A DNA stretch of 64,000 nucleotides from assembly GCA_030490835.1 (NCBI GenBank), contig CM059972.1, positions 14,175,764 to 14,239,763 of the forward strand. The letters are read 5' to 3'. Source of the stretch: Annona cherimola (lineage: Eukaryota; Streptophyta; Magnoliopsida; Magnoliales; Annonaceae). Below are positions 38,663 to 53,164 of the stretch, one piece after another. The translations under genes and the position numbers were made by a program. Each line of letters begins with the position of its first letter. Positions within the stretch are counted from its first letter, which is position 1. Under the pieces are notes generated by a model. The model worked only from the letters and a program-made list of their open reading frames with translations. It did no database searches and had not been told where the DNA came from.

Positions 38663-39995
38663 ATAGACAGTTATGCTTTTAGACTATACCTATATTCGAA
38701 GCATCTCACGTATGGTGCATCTCATTCTATAGAATGAGGCGATAATTAGATTTTTTTTTTTTTTTTTTTTTTTTTTTGAATTCCTCATGCAATCTTTTTG
38801 TGCCCCACCCGCTCCCCCCTCCATGTAGTGCACACATGTTTTTAAATATGTAACTTTGATATTTTCATTCTTTTAATATTTTGTTTTGAATTTTAAAAAT
38901 TTAAAAAGTCATTTCTTATGTTGCTTAGGTCTACATAAAGATGAAAAAAGCTCTAAAAAAAAAAATCATGCAAACATGTGTACTAAATGGTACACGGCAC
39001 GGGCGTCGATCTTTCGTTTATAGTATATAATCAACGCGAAAGCCACGCGGAGCTGGGGAGGCATTTGTCCCCTCAATTTTTTAAAATTCAAAAAACCCCT
39101 TAGAATCTTAAAAAAGATTTAAATATTCGTTATATGTTGCCCTCTTAAATAATACTATGACACTATTCATTTGAGTTCCCCTCCTAAGGTCCTCGCTCTA
39201 ACGCTGTACTTAATAATTTTATTTTTCTTATTTTCAATATAATATCTCGTTTTTTAAAGCATAAGCAAACCCTTCTTATTTCATCTATTCATCCAAATTA
39301 TCTTTTATTGATGCTTCTGAAACAGGGCAATGGACACTGACCGAAAATCCTGTCGATTACTTATGATTTCCTTCAGGAGTAATCTTTCACATCTAAACGA
39401 AGTTTAGAATATATATAAAATTCATTAGCATACGTTTAAATATTGATGGATGTTTGCTTGTTGAACCATCATGGGACGTGTGAATCAGCCTCACCACCAA
39501 TCATTCCTCCTTTACATGATTTTGATGACTTTCCAAGTGGAACCAGAGATTTTAATTATGATTGGTCATAAGTAGCTTTTCAAAAAAGTAATCAAGAAAA
39601 AGAAAATAGAAAAATCTTCTTGATCATGAAACTCGCCAAAGGACTATGTACGTGGAGTTAAGTTCGCCTTCGATTGATAATTAAAAGCCATATAAGAATA
39701 TTTATAGATTGTAATAATAAATAAATAATAATAATCCACCGATTAAGTTCAGCTGGTTCACCAATGACCAGCCAAATTTGATTTCTGTCAGAAATTCTAT
39801 TTATAAGTGGAATTTTTTTTGGGTGCAAAATCAATAATTATGTTGTGAAGTTTGCAACGTCATCAAATATCATGAAGCGAAATGGATATAGGTCAAAATT
39901 CATTTCGGCATACATTGCTTTTATTATAATCCAGTTTTTTCACAACTATTTATATTTTCAAACACCACTAACATTTTCATATTCATTTTACACTT
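38663..39995. other. intergenic, nothing recognised
   Basis: Contains a long T homopolymer (about 38751-38777). No supported gene. Confidence 0.5.
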
Positions 39996-40267
39996 GGGAG
40001 TATTTGTTTACATAAAAAATATTTCTAATTAAAATTTTTTACTCTCCAAAATTTTATATTTTTAATTATTTTTTCACTTGTTCATATATAACTATTTTAC
40101 TTTTCAATTATTTCTATATAACTACCGTACATTTAATATATTTATTTCAATTTTATTTTCTTTATTCCTCATCATTACTCCTATCATATAATATTATTTT
40201 TTTAATTTAAAAAACTTTTACACCATAAAATTTTCATCAAAAATTTATCATTCTCCAGATACACCTT
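39996..40267. mobile_element. decayed Tourist-like MITE
   Basis: Left GGGAGTATTTGT and right CCAGATACACCT are decayed ends. The interior CTTTATTCCTCATCATTACT and CCTATCATATAATATTAT blocks match the family. No clear duplication. A second, even more decayed copy may lie at about 40540-40740 (CCCAAGCACACC at its right end). Confidence 0.5.
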
Positions 40268-41184
40268 TTATATAATATTATTTGACTGATAATGACGTCT
40301 TGTGGCTGACCTTATGCTATTAAATTTTTTTAAAGAAATACTTCCTTACAAACTATCATTTAAAACAAAATCAAAATAATATATCAAATAAATTCTAGAA
40401 ATAATTAAATTTCAGAAAAATAAAATATATAGGTGAAACCTATGTATTTATAAAAAAAAATTCAAAATGTATTTTTTTTGGCCTTCTCGGCAGCCCATTG
40501 CTTTTCCATTCAAAGGGGTTGGGTTGTTTGTGAAGTAGTAGAAAATTTTTTTTACCTCATTTTTTGGATTATTATATAATTATTTTACTTTTTAATCATT
40601 TTTACAATTTTTATATAATTATCTTATTTATTTAAAAAAAATTTCCTTCACTTGCATATGATATCACATCATACCCTATCAAACTTAAAATTCTTTCGAC
40701 GTTCAAATTTTTTTTTTTTTTTAAATTTCCCAAGCACACCACTTCGTTTTGTTGCCATCTAATCCATGTGGCATTATTATTTCGAAGGCCTTTTCTTCAA
40801 ATCATGTGACCATCAGTCACCATCTTTGGTAAATCAGCCGTAGACAACGGGCATCGGGATGCAGACGAACGACGCCTTGTTAAACTTTGATAAGTCCGGA
40901 GGGTTGACCGCGTATCGAGTGTGGCCGTGTATTTTATTAGCAAGCTGGATAAAGTACGAGTAGCTCATGCGGCGTTGGCGCTGATCTAGTTTTGGGAAGC
41001 TAAATCCAAACCGACAAATCCAATCACAGCAATTAGAAAAATTAACAATAATAATTTTTTTCAAGATTTCGACGCCTGAAACGGAAAAGTTGGAATGGAA
41101 TTCATTTATTCATCATGCATGCGGCAAAGGAATAATTCAAAACGAAACGCACCGCTCGAATTCCCATCGTTACCTGCGCAGTAA
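40268..41184. other. intergenic upstream of SYT2
   Basis: No supported gene. The 76-codon minus frame at 40834-41064 has no recognised domain. Confidence 0.45.
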
Positions 41185-41207
41185 TCTCTCTCTCTCTCTC
41201 TCTCTCT
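41185..41207 (+). repeat. (CT)n tract near the SYT2 transcription start
   Basis: About eleven TC units, 450 bp upstream of the SYT2 ATG. Pyrimidine (Y-patch-like) tracts are common near plant transcription starts. No TATA box is evident here, so this is likely a TATA-less promoter/leader region. Confidence 0.6.
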
Positions 41208-41442
41208 GCATTCAATCCTGTTAAAAACGACTCGAAGAAGAGAACCCCACACACATGCGTTACCGACAATCTTTACAGTCTGCCCCTTTTCCGCGAGAAA
41301 AGGATTGCTGAATAAATGCGCTGCATGATGGGGCCGCTGATGGACAGAATTTAACTCGATCTACAAAGGGAAGGAAATGGGACTTCTTACCCGGGTTTTA
41401 ATTTCGTTTTCAGGAGCTTGTGGCATTTTGGGATCCCGGGGG

Positions 41443-41521
41443 ATGTTTGAGATGTTCTCGTTGTCGGAATAGAATGCTCGCTCTTCGCATAGCCAGCTCT
41501 CGGGAGCTTTCTTTGTTTTGA
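41443..41521 (+). promoter_or_regulatory. two short uORFs in the putative SYT2 leader
   Basis: An ATG at 41443 opens a 9-codon frame closed by TAG at 41470-41472, with an internal in-frame ATG. A second ATG at 41474 opens a 15-codon frame closed by TGA at 41519-41521. If transcription starts near the CT tract, both lie in the 5' leader and could lower SYT2 translation. A CAG at 41411-41413 after a T-rich run could also be a leader-intron acceptor, which would leave both in the transcript. Confidence 0.35.
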
Positions 41522-41658
41522 GTTTTATTTATTTATTTTGTAGTTTTGAGGAATTTGAGTTGGTCTAGGAAGAGAAAGGATTTGCCCTGTCTTTGTCCTC
41601 TTGGTTTCGGAATTTGAGGTGTTCCTGGTAGAGCGATTTTTCAAGAGAGATTCTTGAG

Positions 41659-44600
41659 ATGGGTTTCTTTAGTGCTGTGTTTGGCTTTTTCGGATTCGGT
41701 GTGGGGATTTCCGTGGGGCTTGTTGCTGGATATTACCTCTTCATTTACTTTCAGCCCAGCGATGTCAAGGTGACTCTCTCTCTCTCTCTCGCTCGCTCGC
41801 TCGCTCGCTCTCTCTCTCTCGTCTTAAGATATGTTTATTTCTGAGTAGTCTAACGGTTGCTGTTGTTGTTATTTGTGTGTGTTATTGGACTCTGATTTCG
41901 TATGAATTAGTAAACGATTCTTAGAGGGTCAATAGCGCTGGATCATTAATACTAAATGCAATAGAAGTAGTATTTTGGTTTACTGTTCGATTATCCATCA
42001 TGCTGGACTTCTAATTGAAAATGAATTACATGGGATTTTAATTTTTCTGTTTTTCAACCTAGCCTAAATCTAATACTTTTGTGTCTGACTGGAATCGTTT
42101 TAGATATTGCCTTAATTAATCGCATTTCTCTGTATTGGAGCCATCATCCAAACAGCCCGTCACAAATGTTTATGTTTAGTATTTAAATTAACATTTATCT
42201 GAAGTCTATTTTTTGTTTAGTTTCTGGAGGATGCTGAAGCTTTCTTTACCATGTTGTTCTATGCCTTCTATGAAATTGCCGACTCCTTTATGTTGCTTCC
42301 TTCTTGATAGTAGATGGGTAAATCTTTTCTTGGCCTTTTATGGTTTTCTCCGTTTTAATGCCTGAAATTTAAAAAATGATAGGATTTACTTGAATTATGA
42401 TTAAACTAGCTTAGAATTGTTACACGATAAAATTTTGAGTGATCACAATAGATTGAGGTCATTTGAAAGGTGTAGAGAATAAAATTCTCGCCCTAAAGTC
42501 TTTGGCGAGATACTGGGTCTACTATGAATAATTATCTTTCTTTTTAAGTGACCAATTTATTTTCTGGTAGACTATATAGGCCTTTGCAAGAAGACCTTAG
42601 TTGTATTTGAATTTACATTAGCAGAAAATATTGCGGCCTATTTTCTTTCATATGACTATATAAGTCTTTTGCGGAAAATTGTCTACTGGATGATTTTGAC
42701 CATCCAGTTCAGGCTCTGGTTTGCAGGGACTCAGTTTGGGGACCGTGACTACTTAAGCCTCAAGGAGAAGACCTTGAGTTGCTGACATTAGTAAAATAGA
42801 GAAATTAGGAAAAGATAGGACTTAGGAGGAGGAAGAGATTTCTTTTACTCTTGGTTGAAGATTTTTTTTGTTCTAGAAAAAAATGCTCCCTAGAATATGG
42901 ATCCATTTTACTTTGAAGTCGGTGTTCCAAAGGATCTTGAATGGGATGGGCTTTCTCATTCCTAAATAATTTTTTCAATTTACAACAACTTTTCTCATTC
43001 CCAATACACATCATTAGATTCTTCATCCCATTCAAGCCTCTCTAATCCTTCCAAACAGTAGGTATGAATGCATGGTTGAATTGAAGTACCTGGAAATAAA
43101 CCCATAATTGTGATTCTTGGAAAAGAAGGAAGATGGAGTATGCTATACATTTAGCAACACCTGCTCAGATCAAAGCAGCATTATGTCAGCACATGCATAA
43201 TATAACTGCATATTTTTGTTCTTGCCCCATTCTTTCAGAAAGCAGTCATCATGTCATCGCCATCGGGAGTGTTACAAATTAAAAGTGGTACTTACACTTC
43301 ACACAAAAAAGACTTCCTATGGAACTTACCTGTAGGCTCCTTTCCATTGTAACTGTTAATTTGGGAATCTGGCATCAGTTTTTTGTTCATGAACATAAGA
43401 CCAAACACTAAGTAGAAACGTGTGGTCACTTTGGTTTTGTATTTCAATAAGTGGTTGACATGTGTATGATCTCATCCAATCCAAACCGTGATTAGAGCTA
43501 TAGCTGGAAAATTAGAAGTTTCCTATATTTTGGTTCTCACTCACCCATCAAAGTAATCATCAGCTTATTTGTTGATTCCTCCATACAAATTTGTGTATGG
43601 TGCTAGTTTTGAGTTCATTTAAGCATGCTTGCCTTACCTGCTCAAAGTGCTCACATGTCGACTTGATCAGAATCCCACAGTTCGGCCACTTGTTGAGCAA
43701 GACTCTGATGCATTGCAGCGCATGATGCCTGAGATACCTCTGTGGGTGAAAAGTCCGGACTTTGATCGGGTATGTCTCCAGTCTCTTAGTTCTAATGCAT
43801 GTCTAGCAAATCCTGTAAAGCTTAACTTCCAAGAAATTTCATGTTCTCATCTTCAATCTGATTCTTTAGTCTCAGATGTGGGTATCCTTTTCTTCTTGCA
43901 GGTTGATTGGCTGAACAGATTCATAGAAACTATGTGGCCTTATCTTGACAAAGTATGGATTGTTTCATCTTGTATCTCCGTTTTCTTTTACATGTCCTGA
44001 ATTCTTGTTGGTTTCGATCATTCCCTTTCTTTTTCTAAATATCATTCTGTGATCTCTCTTACAGGCAATTTGCAAAACTGCAACAGAAATTGCCAAGCCT
44101 ATTATTGCTGAGAATGTTGCAAAGTATAAGCTTGAATCTGTTGAATTTGAAACCCTAACATTGGGGACATTGCCACCAACATTTCAAGGTTGCTTGTTCT
44201 GTTAGTCTTTCTGCATGTAACTTCTGGTTTTTGGCATTTTATTCCTACTCAACCCTATTCCTGTTTTAACTTTTTATTGCACCTGAAATGTGTGTCTTGA
44301 AGATTCTACCTACAAGTGCAAGTGTGTTGGGTTAGACATGCAATCTGACCACTCCAACCTGATTTTCATAGAGTTAAGAGTTGAGTGGACAAAAATGTGG
44401 TTTAAAATATTGGTTTTTGTTTCACCTAATTTATAAATTAGGTTGGCTTAGGGTTGATGGCTAGGTAACCTGCCTAACCCATTCAACCCAAGTTTCTCAC
44501 CCTTCAGTATCGTTGTTCAATTTCAATGATCCAGTTTTAAATCCTTTTCTTTTATTAGTACTTTTAAGACTTGTTCCCTCTTATATAATATTTCTGTTTT

Positions 44601-47600
44601 ATTTATTTACTTAAATACATAAGTAGCTATAATATTTTTTGGATTTGCTTAGACCCAAAAGAGTCAAGCTAATTTATTCCTATCAAATAATTTTCTCCGT
44701 TTATATTTCTTTAAAAAATTTACCTATCGTGATCATATGTCAATTAATGAGGCCTTCCATTAAATTTGGAAAATTTTCATTTGATTTTGAGTCCTTGTCA
44801 GTTTTTTCAAAGTGTTTCCAAACTTATTTTTAACTCAAATTATCAGTGTGTTTTCAACTGACAATGCAGCCTGAATTTTAAAATAGATTTGGCTTGGTGT
44901 CGATATTTTAAAAGATAGGCTGTTTTAGGGTTAGGTTTAACTCTAACCTAACCTAGCTGCACTCCCACTCTTACCGGCCTTTCGTTCATTCTCCTCTTGT
45001 TTCTATGTTTTAATGAAGCATTTATGTTTCTTTTTTCAAAATGTTCCAATCTCCTCCTTAGATACAGTTGGCTGTCTTGGTACCTAAGTAACCATATTTG
45101 TTAAGGTACTGATTTCCATTGTTGCGGAAATAAAGCAATTTCCCCTTTGTGTACTCTAATCATAGTTGCCCAGTGGAAAGTTCACCTTTATTATATAGCG
45201 GACTTTATGGTTTGGAGGGAAACATTTTAAGACAACGTAAAATGATTTGTTGATATCTTGGATGTATGTCAGATTGTTATTTGGTATCTTTGCTGGTGCT
45301 CTGATTTCTAATGAAAAGTCCATTTTCGGGTAGATTAGGAGATTGCCATTGGATGTGTCTGAATGCGATGATGAATGTGCCATCCTGGGCTTGTTTCATG
45401 CTGTAATATGAAAAGAGGCAGGAGATTTGAAATTAAATGGTGATCATCATGATCATTTGAACCATGGCCCAACTAACTGCAGTTGGCTAAAATGAAAATG
45501 TCATGGTATATTTTTAGTTATAATGACCCCATTGGTAAACTTTAAGATGAAATGAGGCAGAAGCAGTATGAAAGGGAAGCCATTCTCTGATTTCTAATGA
45601 AAATGTAGATTAGGAGATTGCCATTGGATGTGCCTGAATGGCATGATGCACGTGCCATCCTGTTGTTGTTTCATGCTGTAGTATGAAAGGAGGCAGGAGA
45701 TTTGAAATTAAATGGTGGTCATCACGATTATTTGAACTATGGCCCAACTAACTGCAGTTGGCTAAAATGAAAATGCCATGGTATGTTTTTTAGTTATTAC
45801 AACCCCATTGGCAAGCTTTAAGATGAAATGAAGCAGAAGCAGTATGAAAGGGAAGTTGGATCCAGATATTCCAATATTCAATTCCATGTTATTGTTGCGT
45901 TACATTGTCTTTACCTTTTTCCAAGTATTCAGTGTTATCTGTAGGAATCCCATGTCACCTGTGAATAAGGACCATGCCCACATATAAAACATTTATGCTC
46001 AACAGGTTTACTGTTGCTACCTCCATGCACAGTTGCACACCAATTTTACCTTTGTTTGCCCTTGCAGCTGTAACCAACTCACTTTATTACACCAGTACTT
46101 GGTCTTTGTTTCACCAGGTCAAAACAATTGAATTCTACTTTCATCTCCTGGATTGTCTCAGTGTATTAATTTTGATCCAATTTTTTGTCCTATAACACCT
46201 AGCATTCTACATATCCTATGAACCTGGTACTCCTTGACGACCCAACATTCTCCTACATGAGACATGGTTGGTATTATGTACAAATAGTGTCAAATTTTAC
46301 CTTGTTTCGAATTGCTAATTATAATTAAAAAAAACACACTGCTTCTATCCAACATAGATTCTTTTGGTAACCATTTGTAGAAATTTCTTGAGCATATTTA
46401 TGGGGTAACTAAAATTGTTTAACACATTCTTATAATAACTCGGCATCGCCAACTTAACATACTTTACAGGAGACGGGAATTTACCTTTATATATAGTAGC
46501 ATGTAACAACTTTTTAAAGAAACGTTCTGTTATGTTTGTTGCATGTAAGAGGGCAGCCCTTAGTGCAACTCCAAGAGTTGTTTAAGTCATGGGAAATGGC
46601 CTCTTTGTAAAAACAAGGGTAAGGCTGTGTCCATGGATGCCCCTCCCTCGACCCTGCTATGTGCTGGAGATCTTATCCACTGGGTCAGCCCTTTGATGTT
46701 CATTGAATGGAAGATGTGCTCCTTGCTATTAGGAATGGGTAGAATTGGGCCCCACTTCTACCTATAAAATTCCTTAGAATGGTATATTGTTGATGTATCA
46801 CCACTTCTATACATTTTATGGAACTTGTCTGTTTCCTGATTATTATTATTATTATTATTATAGCTGTTTATAATTCTTGTGATTTCTTGTGGTCCTTTTT
46901 TTGACAGTTTAATGCAATTTCTAATTTTTATTTGTCTAATGCTATTCTTTCCATTTATTGTTTTCTTGCATGTATTCTGAAGCTTTGCCCTTGCTATCTA
47001 ATTTTTCCAGGAATGAAAGTTTACACTACTGATGAAAAAGAGATAATCATGGAGCTATCTTTAAAATGGGCAGGAAATCCAAATGTTACTGTTGCAGTCA
47101 AAGCATTTGGACTAAAAGCGACTGTTCAAGTAATCTGTTATGTTTATCTGTTGATTCCATAAAGATAAGTTTTAATCATGTAACAAAATCTCAAGAACGT
47201 AATTAAAATGCATAAAAGTTGTCACTTTGAGGCTTAGTGGTGATTCTTTTCTGAAGAAGAATACTGCTGTGGTTTGTTTTAACATTTGAAGCACTCCTGT
47301 ATTTCAGGTGATTGATTTGCAAGTATTTGCCATTCCACGTATAACCTTGAAGCCTTTGGTCTCAAGCTTTCCATGCTTCGCAAAAATTCTGGTCTCTCTC
47401 ATGGAGAAGGTACATTGAAGATTATTTGCTCTGGTTTAATATTTGATATTCCTGGAAATCATATTTTGCTTTTCTTTCTTTCTTTTTTGTTATATTTGTT
47501 ATATTCTTTTGATTGGCAGCCACATGTTGACTTTGGCCTAAAGCTCCTGGGTGCAGATGTCATGGCAATTCCGGGTCTGTACAGATTTGTTCAGGCATGT

Positions 47601-50600
47601 TTCTTTCTCTTCTTATGTATAACTGCACCTGCAAGGTGTGCACATCCATTGCTGCTTGTATTCTGTCTAGCAAAATAATATAAATAAATCTTCATAATTT
47701 TTTCTGCAGTTTAATTGCTGCATGTATTCTGTCAAACAAATTTATGCAAGTCAATCTTCATAATTTTTGTGCAGTTTAGTTGCTGCATGTATGCTGTCTA
47801 ACAAAATTATATAAATAAATCTTCATAATTTTTTCACGTGAAACATACCTTGTTTAAACTTTTTACTTCTTGATGATGATCTGCCAGCATTTTGTTTCAT
47901 GCATTTTTTTGTCAGTCTCTTGTTCATTTACCCATTGAAGTTTTCATCAAGATGTCCTTCCAAATGAGTTTGATAGCTTGCAGGTGGTGGAATATCAGAA
48001 CTCGAGTAATATTTTAAGTCAGTTTGAGATTTGAAGAAGAATTATCCTATGGATGAAATAGATTTGAGCGGAGAACAAATGTACATTTTGTAGTGGATGA
48101 GTCAGCATTTTGGTTGTCTTTTTACTAATTTACCTAATTGGTTATTTGCTTTTGCTGCTATAATATTCCTACATGATTCTCTAACTCGCCATGTAAACAC
48201 CATTCTTCAGCCAAGGTGACTCATTGGCCCCTTCATCGACTGGTAGTCTGATTCTCCAACTTGGCATGTAAAACGGTTCTCCAGCTAAGGCAACTCAATA
48301 GCCCCTTCATTGACTGGATCACAGGGTCTTGACCCAATCCTCATGACGTCTGGGTTGACTTATCTGAGTCTTAGGTCATGTAGTTTTGAATTTTGCATCA
48401 GTTGAGTCTCCAAATTTGATCCGCTGAGCTTATAAGATGTTCACTTCCAGTCTATAATTATGTTACTTCGTAAACTAATCATTTTGCATGTAAATGTATC
48501 ATCTCTTATAATTTAAGAACTTCTTAACTATGTTTATGATGGTTTTATTTTATTCTTGTATTGGTTGACCTGCCTAATCTTGAGACAACAAACATGGTGA
48601 TAGTCTCAGCCAAAGTCCAGTAATGATTTGCCAAAATTTTCATTATCATTATTGGATTTTCTCTGATCTTTACCTTTTTTGGTTTGAAACAGATGGTAAG
48701 TTTGGAGTGAGTTGTTTTTGACATGATTTTTTTTTAAAAGAAATCGATCCTGGGTTTGTATTCTTAAGTTGAATGAAAGGAAATTTACTCCTTTTTTTGG
48801 TGTGAAACCTATTAATGGTGATGACCCCTTAATGCTATTATCTGATAACAACCCATTTGATTTTCAATTATTAATTAAGTCCGTTGAGGTCGTTGTAAAA
48901 TTTTAAGCTACACTTGTCTTCATTCTGCTAACTCAAGGAGGCTGAAATACTTTTTTCGTCTGGATTTATCTGATGTGGCAACATACTTCCTCAAATGAAC
49001 CTACTGAAACTTACGATGGCTGAGGCTCATCAATTAACGCTTACATAGTATCGGAATATACCAATTTTGTGTTTGCGTGATATCTACCATGCCACATTTC
49101 AAGCTTACTTGTGGATTCTGCTGGTGATGATAAAATTGGGTGATACCACCGGAAGTGCTGGGGCACAATGTGAAACTTGGGGGGGTCAAAACAAATCTCC
49201 TTCTTTTCGCTATTCGCATTGTGTTTTTATTTCAATGCTACATATTTTCATTTTCTAAATGATTTGTTTGCAATTAGTTCAAATTTGCTTGTGCTTTGAT
49301 AAGAATCACAGCAGAATCTGTGATTAATCTTTTTGTTTATGTTAGCCCGTGCCAATCTTGGTTCCTGGGATATTTGCTGCAGGAACTTATCAAAGATCAG
49401 GTTGCAAACATGTATCTATGGCCCAAGAGACTTGAAGTGCAAATCATGGACCCTGCAAAGTAAGCTGTTGACTTAGTTTTTAACTTATAGCTTTTACCCC
49501 TCTTATGGTATTCACCAATCGTCAATCTTCCTTATGAATTTGCAGGGCCTCAAGGAAGCCTGTAGGAATTCTCCATGTAAAGGTTGTCAGAGCAACAAAA
49601 CTTAAAAAGAAGGATCTTATGGGGAAATCAGACCCTTATGTGAAGGTAAAGCTCACCGAAGAGAGACTTTCCAAAAAAACAGCAGTGAAACACAGTAACC
49701 TCAACCCTGAATGGAACGAGGATTTCAATTTAGTTGTGAGGGATCCAGAATCTCAAGCCTTAGAAATTATAGTTTATGACTGGGAACAGGTATGTCTTTT
49801 CGTTTCCAACCATTCTTCAAATGTTTGAATGTCTTTTATGATCACAATTTCGAAGCATTTAGCAATTATGTATAATGACTACATGAAAAAAGTGTGGAAC
49901 AATCATAATCAGGAGTTATTCCCACCGACATGATGTTAGTCGCATGGATTCTTGTTGCACCATTTTCGTTTGTCTTGAATTATGTCTTCGTTCGGATCAA
50001 GTGTTTTCATATCTTTCCTAATAACCTCTAACCAAGTTTTGCTGCACTCCCCTAATTCTATGACTGTCTATGGTGATAAATTCATTTCTTTTAACTGATG
50101 CCAGCTACAAGTCTCTGTTTCCCATGACCAAACCACCTAAGTGGCTTGGTCTGCTTTCTGTCACTTTGTTACCTATTGATTTTACCTTTGAGTTTTTTTT
50201 TTAGATTACTTTGTTTCTGAATTTATCTTTTTTTCTTGGTAGTGGTTCCCTATAAATGTCTTCATGGAATGGTTTGCGTAAAGGTTGATTTTTTTTTCTT
50301 AAGTTGTTTTTACATCTAAACCATGTATAAATGTAAAGGGAAATACTTGGTAACACAGGTACCACTAAATATTTTAGTGTGTCATTCCCATTTTTGGGCC
50401 CACCTTTATGATAGATCAAAATTCAATCCACCCAATCTATTAATTTAAATTTCATCCAAATCAAAGATGTGCATGGTTAGCATATGAAAATGTATATAAC
50501 ACATGTATGAGTAATGATCATATACAATCAGCTGTTATTGAACCAAGTAACAGCTGGCTGTTATGAGCTTTTTTTCATTTTTATGCAAGCCCATGTCTAT

Positions 50601-53116
50601 TTAGTTCATATACCAAAATTTACAAATTTTGGATTTTTGTATATATTTTTATAAAATTTCAAAATCAACTGTTTCGTATATATTCACTAGTTAAAAGGGT
50701 TCAAAATTGTTGTCTATAAAAAATATATATACAAAAGTCAAATGATAATTTTTGTTGTGTAAACTAAATGCACATAGGCCCACATAAAAATGAATTTTTT
50801 TTTTTTAAAAAGCTAATAACAGCCAACTGTTACTTGTTTAAGTAACAGCTGTTAGTACACGTTCATTACTGTGTATGTATGGGAATATGGGATAGCTAGG
50901 GTGCCGCTAGTTGCAAATGGGGCATATGGGATAGTTAGGGTGCCGCTAGTTCCAAATGGAGCCCACGTTGATCAGAAAATGAAAATCCCATGTGTCATAT
51001 GATCTGACTTCATTTACCCTGGTACCATAAATCATCCCAATCAGAGTCTTGGATGGGCTTCATTTGCTTTAAAATGTATATATTCATATTTAAACTGTGA
51101 AAAATGCTTAGATTCATTCACTAATGTACTAGAATGTAATAATACTTTATCTAATCATTTATACATTTAAGAATTATATCTTGGATGGTTTAGATATTGA
51201 AAATACAACTTTAAAATTGATATTTTAATCGTTCTAAAAAATGATATTTAAATCAGATCATATTATTATATTGATAGCTCATACGTAGCTGAGAGGGATG
51301 AAACTTGGTGTACCTATCTGAAAATGATGCAAAACAATGTAAAAATATGATTGGATTTAAATATCAATTTTAAAGTTGTATTTTCAACATTTATTATGAT
51401 CTGGAATATAATTCCTAAATAAATATAATAGATGGGTCAGATTTTGATTTCGTGGTCGATGTGTGTCCATTTGGTAGCATGTTAGTATTTTCGACATATA
51501 TATGAGATATGTTAGAGTTGAGTTGCCCACAAACGAGCCCCACAGCAATGATGAAATCAGAATCTAATTGGTCATGTGGATTAACATCAATTGTTTTATC
51601 ATGTGACTGAAAATCATTTTAATGGGAGTCTTGGGTGGGCCATTAAAATAGGAGTGCAAGTGGATTGGGTTATAGCCAACTTTCTAAGCCAATTCAATCT
51701 CTAACCCAACCCATTTTGTAAAATTCCAAAGCCAACCCAATCCAACTGAACTTTTAAAATTGAGTTGACTGATCGTCTAAAATCAGGTTGAGAGCAGGAT
51801 GGTTGGGCATAGTACTTCGCCATTGGTATTCCTGTCATGTCAACAACTGCGTGTCTATGCCTTATTCCACCAAGTTGTGTTCATTTGGTGCAAAACAAAT
51901 TGAAAATATTAAATATAAAAAATACGAAAAGATGATGATAAGCAAAGTATTAAAGGGGATCATGTAAATAGATGGGCCAAAATAACCCCTTATTCTAATA
52001 TTTAAAATATTCAATATCTATATTATATTTATTATCAAATTAAGGGTATGTTTGACTACATTAAAAACTTTTCACTCTCCACAATGACCTTATTTTTAAA
52101 TTATTTCTTCACATATTCCTATACGGCTATCATACTTTTTAATCATTTACACAATTACCCATATAAGTAACCGATTTGTTTTAACTTTATTTTCTTTACT
52201 TATTACCCATGTCCGTATCACATTGTTTTTTCCATTTCAAAAACTTTTTATACCAAAAAAAAAAAAAAACTTTCATTCAAAAATTTTATCACTTCCTAAA
52301 TATACCATAAGCATAAATCATATGTTATAAAGTAAAATATTTCTTTTTCATTATATAGCTAACTGATAATATCAATTAGGGCCCACATGAAGCATTTCTA
52401 CTTTTCTGGAAAATAGGAAACTTTTGCGCTTAGTCGCTTCCAATAATAAAAAGATAAAATTATTTCGAATTATATAGAGAAAACCAATTTAGGTGAAAAT
52501 AAATTAAGGATATATTTTGTTTACATTGGGATAAGATTCACATTGCAATTATTAAAATAATAAAATAACAACATATACCGATGATGTTGTTCTTCCAATG
52601 ATATACATGATTAATGACAATAAAAAATATAAGTTATTATGAATCATAAAGCATATAGATGTTGTACTAGTAGATCAATAATATAATTAAAATAGTAAGA
52701 ATAATACAATCCAACCCAACTCTAACCAACCTGCTTTAACTACATAAAAAGTTATATATCCATGTGTTCCAACTCTACCCAACCTAGGTTAAGCACATGA
52801 AAATTATGAAAAACAATTTCAACCATTTATAGATGTGTTATAATGTTATAATATTTTATAGTTATCCACATGTGAATGATGTTTTAGACGGTTTAGATGT
52901 TGAAAATAAAACTTTGAAATTGATATATAAATTAAACAATTTTTTATTACATTCACTTAGTCGTTTACACTTTTTTTAGATGGGGCCCATGCACATCCCT
53001 GATTTTGATGAAACATAGTTTGCTAGTTACATACATGATTCTAAATACAATTGATGGATTAGATTTTAATTTTAGCATGTGTTTGGTGGCTGGAAAAGAG
53101 GCTGAAATAACTTCTC

Positions 53117-53164
<48 letters not shown>

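Noticed and set aside
41188..41207. CT tract as a TATA-containing core promoter for SYT2
   Set aside because: No TATA box is seen nearby; it is recorded only as a pyrimidine repeat.
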